Assembly: GCF_016859285.1 (NCBI RefSeq)
Contig: NC_053422.1
Span: 18,500,001-18,564,000 of the forward strand
Direction: 5' to 3'
DNA: 64,000 bases
Origin: Xiphias gladius
Taxonomy: Eukaryota > Chordata > Actinopteri > Istiophoriformes > Xiphiidae
Below, one piece after another: positions 1 to 13,100 of the stretch. The notes under the pieces were generated by a model. It was given only the letters and a program-made list of their open reading frames with translations. It was not told the DNA's origin and did no database searches. The position numbers were made by a program, and so were the translations under genes. Within the stretch, counting starts at the first letter, position 1. Every line of letters begins with the position of its first letter.

Positions 1-312
1 TTTAAATATAGACTGCATTATTTATTGGACCTGTAGTGCGTAACACTTTGCAATTACAGCTTTCAGATAAATTGCATTATTTCCCCTGGTTTCCATTTCA
101 GTAATGATTGTAATGTCTACGTGCTTCATGTTGAGTATACCCTTGCAAATTCCCTTCTACATCACCACACACACACTCACCATGCAAGTACACACACACA
201 CACGCACACACTGTTACTTCAGCCATCTAAACCTAATTATTCTCCCCCTGCTTCTCTGTGCCAACTAGTGATGTCACCTACAGAGAGACAGTGCCTGAGG
301 GCGGCCATGCTG

Positions 313-372
313 GCAGAGGAGAGGGGAGGAGAGGAGAGGAGAGGAGAGGAGAGGAGAGGAGAGGAGAGGAGA
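313..372 (+). repeat. (GGAGA)n pentanucleotide microsatellite
   Basis: A purine-only run of near-perfect AGGAG/GAGGA units about 60 bases long. The long open frame across it (Glu/Arg/Gly repeats) is a by-product of the repeat. Confidence 0.9.
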
Positions 373-930
373 AGTTAATAGAAAATTAGCAGTGAAGAGG
401 TTAGCAAAGTAGGAAAATTAGGGGGGGCAGAGTTTTGGTTGGCTCTTGTGTTGGGGCTGCAGGGATTAACCAGCCTGCTCTGCTGATGGACCCACAGAAC
501 CCATCCTCCTCCTTTCGGCTCCTTCTCCAGCTCCGATACACATTCAGCCAACACATTTAAGGCTGAAAGGAAAACACAGAGGAGTTATGAGGGCCAGGCC
601 TCAAGGGAACTCCCTCTGGGATTAACCTGGCTGCTACTCTCTTCCCATCATTTCCACTGGCATTCATTGGGCCTGTGCTGAAGCCTATTCATCTTCACTA
701 AACTGTTGCATAACAATGCGGCCTGCCTTTTGCTGCAGCACTGGAGCTGTTGGTAAAACAAGGCACCCTTGGGCCCCTAGAACCCCTGAGCCCAAGGCCC
801 AGTTTCTTGTTTTGTGGGGGAAATCTTTGGAGGCTGGAGCTGTTGTGTGAGTGACTGGACATGTGGGGCACACGTCATAGTGGAGGCAGGAATTAATGAG
901 TGGCATATAAGATGTGGGATAGTTTTAAGA

Positions 931-1306
931 AATAGTCGGACATTTTGGGAGATACACTTATTTGCTTTCTTGCTAAGAGCTAGTTGAGAAGATCAAACAC
1001 TCCTATGTCTGTCCGTTCAATAAGTAACTACAGCTGTCAGCCAATTCATTGACCGGCACATACCCCCCCCCCCACATCGTTTTTTTGTAAATATTAAACT
1101 AACAAGATCTAACGTGTTATTTAATGAACTTTAGAGGTGCCGGTAGTCAGATATTGTTACCTATGGACAGAGCCAGGCTAGCTGTTTCCACTTGTTTCCA
1201 GTCTTTATGCTAAGCTAAGCTCACAGATAGACAGATATAAGAATAGCAATGATCTTCTCATTTAAAGCAAATACAGGTGTTTCCTAAAATGTTGAACTAT
1301 TCCTTC
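931..1306. mobile_element. Miniature inverted-repeat DNA transposon (copy 1)
   Basis: The left end (aatagtcggacattttggga) and the reverse complement of the right end (aaggaatagttcaacatttt) can be read as imperfect inverted termini, continuing inward through a tttgctt...gagaagatca segment on both sides. The interior contains gctagctgtttcc and ttatgctaagctaagct, which recur in a second copy near 62727-63150. This matches, from memory, an abundant non-autonomous DNA element of percomorph fishes. It has no coding capacity. Confidence 0.7.
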
Positions 1307-4103
1307 AAGTATTGCTGAGAGAATGAAGTTGTGTCTGACATGACGGCCCACTGGTTTCTTCTGGTAATCCTAAACATGACAAAAACAGCCATTGTCAATG
1401 GCAATAGCAGTTAACGTCACTTCTAAAAAGACAAGATGAACTCAAAGCCATTAATGGAGAGGGAAAGAAAAAGGGAGAAATGGCTTAATGTGTGTCAGAT
1501 AAATGGGAAGACAGCATGGGTTTTTTCTACTCTTTCGAAATCATGTGCAAACTCTCTCCCTCCCTTCCTCTCTCTCTGACACATGGAGATCTGGCATGTT
1601 TGGCAGAGGGAGAAAAGAGCGGGAACAAAAGGATGAGTGACCAAGGCAGAGTTGTGATGGCCAGCTGAGTTATTTGGTCAAAACCCAGTAAAATGGAAGG
1701 ACAGGCTGTTGCTAGGCTGTGCTGTGAGAAAGAGAGAGCACTCTGGCTGAGCTCATTGAAAAGAACCAGTTCTCTGTTTACTCGCACAGATATTCCACTT
1801 TAGAAGCACAGCAATCACCACCAATTAGTATTATTACCCACTATTACCTCCTATCACTCTCTTCGAGCCTTCACTAACCACTCAGGGGATCTAAAGAACT
1901 TACCAAGAGTCTGAGAGGAAGCCTAAATACCAGTGAGTGATGGGTGGAAAAAAACGATGCACCTGAAAATATATGATGCCGTGAATATGTTTTAAGTATT
2001 TTTATAACTCACTCTATTACAAAAAGCTCACTCAAATACCTTATAACAAACAGCCACACCCTATTCAACCCACTCCCTATTTTGACACATTCTTACACAA
2101 TTGACACTACTCTGAATATTAACCTGCTTGCATGCCTTGTACTTTCATTGCTTTGGACAATGTCAAAGTTCTTCAGATTTTCAGAATGTCCAATCAAAGG
2201 TCAAACAGGGTGTCAGTATAACTGCCTCTCTGTCCTTGACAACCGAAACATTACACCCCAAAACACACACAACAACATACTTAGAAGAAATCACACCCCT
2301 ATTTATCCCTTGCATAATTCTGACTGCAGTGGGTTTTAAAAATAACGGGTCACAATAGCATTCCCCAGAGAAAACGACCAATAATCAGACTCTGCAGGAT
2401 GCATTTATTACAGTACCTTTCAGAAAGAGATACAATGACTGTATGAAAATACATTGTCTTTGTATTTATATTGGTGTTTTCACAGATTTATTGAATACCA
2501 TTAGGAAAGTGATCAGTTTCTTTTTTTGTCTTTATGGAATATAAATGCGTATGTTTTAGTCTGATAAATAGCCAAAAGTTTGGTACTTTACAGATGGAAC
2601 TGTCGATAGCTATTAAAAACATGAGTCTGGTGATATCCTATATTTTTTCTTATTGCCAACAATATCCCATGGAAAAAACAAACCAACAATGAATTGATCT
2701 AACTAACAAGTACTGTATGATATAGCTTCCTCTTCTGTGCCATAGACTCAGTGTTGTCCAAAAATTTGTTTATTTTTTGTTTTTACATACACCATCCTGC
2801 TGCCTTGAATATTTGCTTGTGTGCTCACTCTGTGGCATTAAAATAGTCCCCAACCAATTTACTCCTGCTTGAGTAACCTTTTCTAAAGTCTACAGCTTCC
2901 AGATGTTTTCTGAAATTGCTTTGCCTTTTTTTTTTTAAATAAAGAAATATATTTGTGACTCATTTTTTAAAGATTTACGTCTTCCAATGGAACAAATGGG
3001 CCTGGGGATAAGAGCCTGAGAAAGTATTGAGAGACGGAATAATGCATTTTGTTTGTTTAAGGGAGTAGTTGACAAAAAGAGAAATTTAAAATATTACTAG
3101 CCTTATCCTTCAGATGTTTCAAACCACTTTTATTGTGAGCAATGGAAAAAAATCTAAATTTAAAATCAATTTTCTCAATAACTGATATAGTGCTTCATAA
3201 GAAATAAGAGACTAAGAGAGTATCTGCTATAAAACACTGTACCCAGGAGAAGTATTGGCTAGCCCAGAGCAGGTTAGATAAACAAATCTATGCATTGCTA
3301 TTTACTCCTCACATGTACACCACACAGCAGCCTCTGGCTCAGTGTTGTGAAAACTCAGGATGGGCTTTAAAGGAAACAGAGTCAAAGGATTATCTTGGGC
3401 CAGCCCTGCACAGAAACCAGTGAGAGAGAGAGGAGAACAAGATATTAGAGTAGAAAGAGAGATGCAGAGGGAGAAAGCAAAACAGAGAAAGAAAAGAGAA
3501 ACCCATTAAGATATGTGTGTTGAATCCCTAGAGGCCAATGTCTTGTTTGAAGAGCCCTGAGGTTAAGGTCAGAGGTCACAGGTTAGGCTCAGAGGTTATC
3601 AGTGACTATTTGGGGTTAACTACAATTGTCTGAGTAGATGAGCACTTCTACAGTTAAATGGATTAACCCAGTGAAGGTATTCAGGGGTTAAAACCAGAGC
3701 GCAAGCTCATCAGCCACACAGACACAAACACAGAGCATATACACTTACACATTTTCGTGCACACACTGTATATTGTACATTGCCAGACATTGTATGTCTT
3801 GTTGCTCTGGGTGGGGTTGAATGTGGAGCTGGGGTGTGAGAGGAAGTCAGTGGGGAGCAGAGGTGTTGAACCCTGTCATCCTGTTGTTCCTGGTCACACC
3901 TGCCTGCTGTTCCCAGAGAGTATAAAGAGTTAACAGGAGGTGCTGTGTTTGTGTATTGAGACCAATGAAATCCAACCGAGAGGAACCAGTTAACTATACC
4001 ATAACCCAAATAGGACATGGAAGGAACTCTTTTTGACTGAGCCAAGAGCTTTGCAGAGTACATACAGCTACAACGGACGCAACATTCATTAAGCCCCCCC
4101 ATG

Positions 4104-4105
<2 letters not shown>

Positions 4106-4156
<51 letters not shown>
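4106..4156 (+). repeat. (CA)n microsatellite
   Basis: About 25 uninterrupted CA units. It creates a Cys-Val repeat frame on the minus strand that is not a gene. Confidence 0.95.
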
Positions 4157-4164
<8 letters not shown>

Positions 4165-7100
4165 GACAGACATTTATGTGAATGATAATGGCAAAGCTCT
4201 TGTTTAACGCCTCCCTCATTCAGCATGCTGGGGGATGTACTATAGTGCATTCTTAATGGTCTTCCAACTGTGACCTTAGCAAGAAGTGTGGAGGAGAAGC
4301 AGGAGGAGGAGGAGGTGTTAAGAATAGAAGGGGGGAGGAGAAGAGGGAGGCAATAACTTTAGAAACAAATAGCTTTGACTAGATTCTCCTCACTGGTCTA
4401 ATTCCAAGGTACTGAATATTTCATTTGATCATTTGTTCATTGTCTTAGTTTTCATCATGAATGCATTTTTATTGTGAAAAAAATCTATTTGTATTTTATC
4501 GTAGTGTTTATTCATGTATTGAAGCTCTTTCTCTGTATTTTAACCCACACTAATGCTTTTCAGTAGATAACGTTTACCACAACTGCAGTCACCACACATT
4601 ACAGATCCTCACAACAGCTCTGTCCATATAAGACACCCCTCTCAGCTTCAACTTGGCGTCATCATTGTTTTGGTTCTTGTTGCACAGGAGACCCCACGGT
4701 TAATTCTGTGTATCTTAGGCTGATCTCAGTCATATCCAGTGACCCGCAGAGGAGTCGCACATGAGACACGCCAGTCGTAATGTCCAGCTCTGGCTGGTGC
4801 TGTGATCAAGCATAAACAGAGCACGCCTGATTACTTCCATAGGACTCAGTGACAATGTGGGCATCAAAGTAGAGAAGGGTGCCACTATGTGGAACATCAG
4901 AGCTGTAGGGTCCAGGGGCACAGATCTGGGCACAGAGAGGCTCTTTCATATGCAGGACCCTGATCCCTGACTGACATGGAAATTCCTTTGAAGTGCTGTT
5001 TGGTTAGGCCTAACCTCCAAAGCTGGTTTAATGTGTTGAAATGGATCCTTTGTATTTCCACTCAGTGATCACATATGCTCACAGATCTCACACATGGAGG
5101 GACATAAACCGTATTTCCCCCCACATGTTATGCCATGTTTTATTTTTACTAATCAAAGTAAAATGTACAGAGGAAAGGCTTATGTGAGGAACTGTAATGA
5201 CATGTTCGAGTCTCAACGTTAATTCTTGGCTTATTTCCCACCAGGTGTTTGACATGAGTGTAAAAACCAGGGAGGGCCACAGACAGCAGCCACAGTGCTC
5301 CATGGGCCATAATAACATAGTGCTCCCATAAAAATAGCAGATAAGGTAAGGGTACTCATTACAACTGAAAGCAATGACAAACCCTGCTAACATGCGAACA
5401 TGACCATTATGGGCAGGAAATGATGTAGAATATTTTTGACATCAGTATGTAAAAAAACACAAACTTGCTGTGAGAGAGTAACCATCAGACACATTGCAAT
5501 GTGCTGCACATTTAGAAGACTTCCATATAACCATTCATCCAGTAGTCCCTCTTCCACTCCCATTTCCCCAGGTGCACTGGGCAGGTCTTTGCTAGGCAGC
5601 GCTAATTACGAGCTAGTTGGTTTCAGCATTGTGTATCACACAAAGGGGATTTGCTCCAAACCAAGGCCAGCCCAAAAAAACAGGCGTGCACACACTGCAT
5701 ACAAGCTGGTATGTCTGAATTGCTGGTTATGTCACTACGTATTTTTTTCTCCCTCCACTTAACAATAATAATAACAGTAACATAAGCGCAACAGCAACAG
5801 TGGGCCTAATAATAATACAGCTATAAAAAATAGTAATAATAAGTATTTAGTATGAGATTACTATCAGATATTAATTAATGAGAGTCAAATAAGTAGAGTA
5901 TGACAATGTAAAAGATAAAACAGTGAATTATGTCCATGAAAATCTTTCAAACTGATCATTGCCAGTCTCGGCTCTTTATTATGGCTGTTCAAAAACCTAT
6001 ATGCCATCATGACAACTCTCACCCTCAGTCTTTATCTACTCTCTACTGTCCTTCAGCTAAGTGTTTCTCCTTTTTGATTTGGCCTTTAAAATGGCCACAC
6101 TCCAACAAGACTAAACTTTTGGGTTTGTTTGTTATCTTTTATTTGTTATCTGCCCTTTCCATGCATTTGTTGATATATTATGTTTCTCATTTAGCTGGAA
6201 CAGCCAACATCCTACAGACTTAATAAGGTTGTGTTTTTCTGAGTCAGTGCTCCTGCCAGAGCCAATATCCATTTCTTAATGTACTCTCACTTCCCTTCTC
6301 GGGACTGTTCAGCTTTCTTCCACCCCTGGTCCGTTGAGGAACAGCCTGCTGGTCCAACAACAATATAAGGGCAGGCCCATGAATATTAGCCCCTGGATTG
6401 TTGCCCACATCTAACATTTTGGATTCAAACAGGTTAATAGATAAACCCACCTCAGACTCAGGCTAGTGAAGATTACCGGGCTATGCTGACAGTTGTTATC
6501 TACATTAGCTAAAATCTTGGCTATCATTATGGCTCCCGCCCTCTCCTAACACACCTATATGTCCTTACGTTATCATGACAGAGAATTAGCTAGTTAAATG
6601 TTTTATCCTGGTGAGAAAATGCTCGAAAAAAAAAAGAAAATAGCTGCCCCAGAGTAGGAACAGGACAGCTGTTTGCTAAAAGCACTCTGGGTGTGGGGTA
6701 CAAACAGTGTTTATCATTTCTTCTTAATGTGGATAGTTATTTGTCTTGGTGTAATTACACACAGCTTTCAATCAAACACAGCGTTTCTTTGGTAAGTGCC
6801 CATGTTTCCGTGATAACAAAGAGTGACACACCAAAACAACAGAGTACATTATGTGTCATTTTTAAAACTATTGTTATTTTTCAATATCAAGACATCTGTT
6901 CATGCGTAGTCACCTATTTAATTAGCAATTTATCTTTGCAATACATGTGTTAACAATATGCACTTCCGCTCCCTGTAAAATTGCTTAACTTAAAAATTGC
7001 CAGCCTTAGCATTGACTGAAATAAGGCAGGGAAAGCACAAGTGTAACTAATAACATTAATAACGGCAGCATTCCATTTAGATGCCTCACTTCCTGGGTCC

Positions 7101-10100
7101 AAATTTTGTGCTCGCTCGCTGGCCTGGCTTATGGAGACACATAAATGGAACAGAGCCATTGTTAGCGATTACTTCCACCTGTGCTTTTTTCTTCCATGAT
7201 GAGTCGAATTGAGTTCTGTGAAAAAAAGGCCTACTGGTTGGGGCAAAATCAAACCACCCCCCTCACAGATAAAAAACTAACAGGAATGCAATTGCAGACT
7301 CACGTGATAAGGGAATTGCCGCTCAGTCTGTAGACTACAACTGTACGACAATTCTGAAAGACGATTTGCATTGGATATTTTCAAAGCAGACATTTCATGG
7401 CAGGAAAATCACTGGTGTAATTAATATCATCAAAATAACGTGTAATGTTACTTGTTACACCTGTGCTGTACCTGATATAACAACTGCCTGCAAAAAGACA
7501 TTCCTATTCAGTTTGGCTTGGTGATGGCTTTCAGTGTCTATGTTGACAGAGGGTTACACATTATAAACTAGGCCCCTCCACAGCTTCACTGAGTACTTGT
7601 AAACTAGTTTTATAGTAATATGTAATAAACTAGAACTGCAAACATATAGTGAGTAATTTTAACTTGATTGGTGGTTAAAGACTTGGAGTCTGCAACTCTG
7701 TGACTGTGATGTCAAAGGTCACCACCCCATCCACTCCCTCACTGACCCTTGCTTCTGCAATAGCCACCTCTGACCTTTCACCGCCATGTTTCCCCCTGGT
7801 TGGTCCCAAAGCTGTCTCCGAGGAGTAACTCAGCGCTGAGGAGAGAAGGTTAAAGATCATTCAAGAGTACAGAGCTGCTACTAGAGGGGGTAAGACTGTA
7901 GTATAACTCCTGTAACTTTACATAGAAGCATACATTTGAAAACCCTCTGACAGTTCTCGGGTGTCACCCGCACAGGAGTACTGCATTTACCCGATGGAGG
8001 GAACATAGATCACCAGTTCTACTGCTTCATGTGAATCATTTTTTTGCAAAATACAGAGGGTTCCTGACCTTGGATCAAGTTTTATATCCTCTTTGTTTCA
8101 CTTTTCATTCATACAGTCAGCAAGACAAAAGTTCCCATGATTCTTGTAATTGTTTCGCAAGAGATAACACAGGAAAAAGAGAGGACGTAATACTGTGAAT
8201 CTGAACAGCTTGCAGAATCAAAAATAAATAATTCTCTTATCTATTAACTTTCCAGTAAATTACTAACCTTCTGTCGATGTTGGAGTAATGAAAGTTTTTA
8301 AATTAGTTCTCTTGGCATACACAATACAGTAGATTTCACAGCCCCTCTTCTCTTGGTGGCCTTTGACAGTAACAGCCTTGCCCCCACAGCTGTGTCTGAA
8401 TACCATCCCACACTGTCTACTAAGTGAGTAAAATGACTCTTTTAACCTAGAGGACTACTACAAAAATAGTACAGACCCTTTTCTAAAAGAGTTACTCTCA
8501 TAAGCCCATGAAGAAAAAACATACAAATATAACTGATTTTGTTGTTGAGGATTCCTACTACATGTTCTCAAAAGAATTTGGTTTGTTGCATAATGTTAAA
8601 TTTGATTTAGTTAGTAAATCCTGAAAAAAAGGGTGTGTGACTTTGAGTAGATAATGATATAATTTGTCTGAATGTACTGAACAGCTCAATTTAAAGTCAG
8701 AACAGGGTGTGATCACTGCATATGTGCAGTGACCAAAATTAGTGTTCATTTGTTCGACCCACAGTAGCCCATTCCCACACAGATTAGTAGTTTTACTTCA
8801 ATTGTCCTCTTCACTTAGTTTTCACATCTAAAGTAAAGCCACAGCCATCACTCTGAGGATTCAGCCCAAAATTCTTCTTGTCATTTTTTGCTATGACATG
8901 CCATTTTACAAGAGAAGGTCAGCACATCTACAATTATGGTCTCCCTGTCTATGTCTTTGCATATATGCATGTGAATGTGAAATTGTCTCCAGTGTATGTT
9001 TTATTGCACCCTGTGGCAAGGGCAGTGGATGTGGGGGCCAACAGGCAGCAGTTAACGCCTTTTCCTCCGGACTCCTTCCCTGTTCCTTCCACAGCCGCTG
9101 TGGTCCAACCCGTTTCCGACCTATGCTGTGTACACACAGTTACAGACGCACAAAGAAATACTCACATAAATTGGCAAGACATGACTGCACATGTTGCATG
9201 AAGCAACACAATTATCTTTAGTTAAGTAAAAAAAAACAAAAAACAAAAAAAACAACCCTCAACAACGTGTCAGTCTCTGAAAGATCCAAGCTGGCATAAG
9301 GAAATAACCAACTTTGATCAAAGTTGGGTTAGAATAACTATATTTACAAAATGTTGTCAAAACCTTTCCTTCATACACACACTCAAATCAAGTGTGTGAT
9401 GTATCTTGAAATGAGTCCCAGTTTCGACAATATTTCTTCAACTGTGTGTGTCATATAAACAGGATACAGAGGAAAAGAACAGGGTGGGAAAAGACAGAGG
9501 CAGGCTGACATTGGAGGTAAACTGTTCACACAACTGCATGAACAAATAATCGTACAATGCCTTTATGAGAGGAACCAGTGAATCTCCATGTGGGAGAAAG
9601 GGCAAATAAACAGATCAAAATGAGAAGAAGACTCCAGACTAAACCGATTTAACCACATGTATGAACTACAGCTGGGAGCTGCAACTAGTGATAGTAAATG
9701 AGATTACATATGAAACATAAACACCTCAGAGTTCAGAAAACTAGCTCTGTGCTTCTGCATATTATTATTATTATTATGAAGCTTATGTTCTCAAAATTGG
9801 TCTAATCCTTTATTGTGGCATAGTGTGCAGTTACATAACTTGGAACGGCATCAATAAGACAGAGAGGGAAAAGTTCTCACACACAGAGGAAGACCATAAT
9901 AAGTTAGTCGTGACGTATGAACCCTCGGCCTGTTATGCGAACAGGTGTGGTAAATACAGTTCAAACACATGGGCTTCCTCTTAAGCTGCTTATATGAAGG
10001 CAGCGAGTGGAGACCTCTGGTTTTAGGGTGAACAGTGGTGTATTGTGCCCCGAGCCTGGTGAAAGGCTGATTTCTACTCTCTGACCTTCTTTCCGGACAA

Positions 10101-13100
10101 AGTGTTCCCCCCACCATGACTGACTCACAAGGTACGGCCTATTACGCAACCAATGGAAGGAAAGAGGCTAGAAGAGGGGAGAGGGGTTAGTGATGGATGA
10201 TCCATTTTTCTGGATAAAAGGTTTCACAAAGTGGATGACTTCTGCGTGAGAATGGGACACAACACAAGTCCTGTTTGCTCAAGGCTGGCCACAGGTCAAT
10301 TATGCTGTAACTGTCACTGGTGAGGAAAACCATTGGAATGATGCAGAGAAACCGACAGACAAAACAAAAGAAGTAGAAACTACATGTTGAATGACTAGCC
10401 ACATTAATCTAAAGATAGGGGCCCACCGCATGGCAGATTGTTGTTTTATTTGGTGGAATCAGGGTGTGTGAGTATTTCCAGCCTACAGGGTAACATCAAT
10501 CTCCCGCTTGTATCACTGTGTGGATAGTGCATGTACAGTTGTTAATTGTAAGGTAAACCCCTGGCAGCGTGTTTGAGTTTTTCATTTTAAGGATGTAAGG
10601 GTCCACCTCCATTTGTGCTCTGTTTACAGTAGAAAGAAGAGAGAGGTCACAGAGAAGCAGTGAGCATGTTCCCAGTGTTATGTAGTGGAGATGCTTAGTT
10701 GGTCCCTTGTCAACTTCATTTTGGATTACAAGAAACCCCAAAACATGAAAAGGGTATAAAATAATTGATGAATATCTAGAAGAAAGAGTTAATAACATTA
10801 TAAAACAAACTGAAGACAAGACTTGGAGATAATTGTTTGATCCAGACTCACAAAGTGTTTTAACAAGCAAGTGAAGCAAACATCACACTCATAAAATAAA
10901 TTAAAACAAGTCTAAAGAAGGAGAGACCTGCAAGATTTTTTAAAAAAGTGTGGAAAACCATTAATGTAAAAAAAAATTAAAAACACAACACAAGGGAGAT
11001 AAAATCTGTGGTTGCACAATGATTCACAGAGGATAAAATACAACAACATCAGAAAATCAATTGCACAAAACATGGCCACATAGACACGATCCTCTCAGAT
11101 CATCTAGGACCCCAACCAGCTAGGGGGAGTCTCCTCTAATCCTTCCCCACCCCAGACATCCCGTCTCTGGGGAGTGCATGAAACACAGTGCCCCCTCAGG
11201 TGGATCTAAATGAGATCTGGCAAAGCCGGGATCAGTGGAGTTTTCCGTCCGAGGAGACTTTTTACTTACGGGATTTAGTCTAAACCCTGGGAGCAGCCAC
11301 ATCTTCACCATTAAAACACACTGCAGTGTGCAGCATATGTAGTGACATCCTTAAACTATTACTGGAGCAAAAACTGTTTGCTTAACTAACAGTGTACTGC
11401 TCTCCTCATGCAAGAGGTGGTAGTCCTTGGACAGAAATTGGGGTCTACATCAGTGAGATGACTGGGCCAGAGGTGGGTGCCGTCGCAACTGGCAGAGATT
11501 CCCAGAGGGTGAATAAAAGCTAGGATCAAGGTTGCAGAGGGTGTCAGTCAGCTGGTGTAAATGGTAGGAAAGACTGACAGCTGCTGTCATGAGAGGTGTC
11601 ACCAGGCCCTACACACTGCCACTCTCCTCCTCGCAAAGAGAGGAGGAAGGAGGGACACAGGGAAAGAGGAGTGGGCCGGGTGAAATGAGAAGAGGGTCAG
11701 GGAGTCAGAGAGGGACGAAAGGTGATGAATGCAAAGATTTAAAGGAGGTACTAGACAGGCCCTGACACCTTCACTGCAAACACCCGCCCTGACCTGCCTG
11801 TTTCTGCTCTCTGACAATGTGATGGACGCAGAAACAGGCAGGGTTAAAGTGTAAAGTAACCTGGCGGAATATAAAAGTACTTCAAAGTGCTGTTATGTAA
11901 CCTGAATGATGATGAATGACAATGATCTGCCGTTTGTGTGTTTTCCCATCTGCACTCAACAACTTCGATTATTATGATAGTAACCTAAAACAGACAATCT
12001 GTATTTATCCACCTGTGCTGAATAACTTAGAAGCTATAACCCTGGAAGAAATGAGTATTAAACATAACTTCAAAGAGAACCAAACAGTTTACAGCAGTGC
12101 ATTTTTCTGCATAGTTGTGTTGTTTAGACATAACATGCAACCACAAAATGGGGCTATAAAACATCAGTCTGCACCTGACAAATGTCTTAAATAAAGGCCA
12201 GGAGCATGAATCAAACTGCTTGTACCTGATGATTAACCTAGCTGGCAGCTCGAAGTCCAAGTGTTTTCCACAGAGTGCAGTTATGGTTAGCACACTTCAG
12301 TTATTTGAAAGCTCAGCTCTGATGAAATAGTGACTGTAACACCCTAAATCACAATGGTTTTAAAGCGTCACACTTTTAAAAGTGACTTGTTTTCGTCTCA
12401 TTGTGTTAGTGTGACAACAATCACAGCAGGTAAGATGGCTTCTACTATAACAGAATCGCTGCTCTTGAGGAAATGTCTGTCTGTCTTACAGAGAGGAAGC
12501 TTATGGTGATAAATATGTCTGTTGCTGCAGGCCATCTGGCAAAGCACTAAAGTGTTACACACATGCAGAAATTATGTTAGTCTACTTCTTGGTTATTTAT
12601 TTAATCTTTGCTTTCATCTCATTTACCATTTACCAGCAATCTTTTAAGTGTCGCTATTTGTTTCTGCTCCCGTCGGTGTGCTCTATGTGAAGACAGCGAA
12701 CAAATTGAGGAGGCACATAGTCCGTCTACTGGCTCTCCCTTTCCATGCAAGTTATAATCCCAAAGGCAAGTCTAGCAGCTGCAGGGCTGGTTGTAAATAT
12801 TCTATCTTGCAGGACATTTATTTATAAAGACGTAATTCTATTTGGCACTTGGTGCAATTGGTTCAGTTATCATCATCAGTTTGGTCTTGCAATGTCAGCA
12901 TCATAAATTGAAATTCAACTTCTTCATGAATTTCTACTTCTTGGCAATCTAAACAGATGGTTTTGTCTAATTTCATCCAGAAAAGGAAATAAATACTTTT
13001 AAAGCATCCCTTCAGGGCTGGAGCATCAGTTCTGAATTATAGGACCTCTGGAATCGCCAATAACACAGCCACAAAATCAAGAGGACTCATTGATCAGTAA

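Noticed and set aside
313-372. CRISPR-like or regulatory repeat array
   Set aside because: A simple pentanucleotide microsatellite with no spacers. The genome is a vertebrate.
3710-4219. 169-aa minus frame
   Set aside because: Opened by the CA repeat at 4106-4156, with no homology recognised in the flanks.
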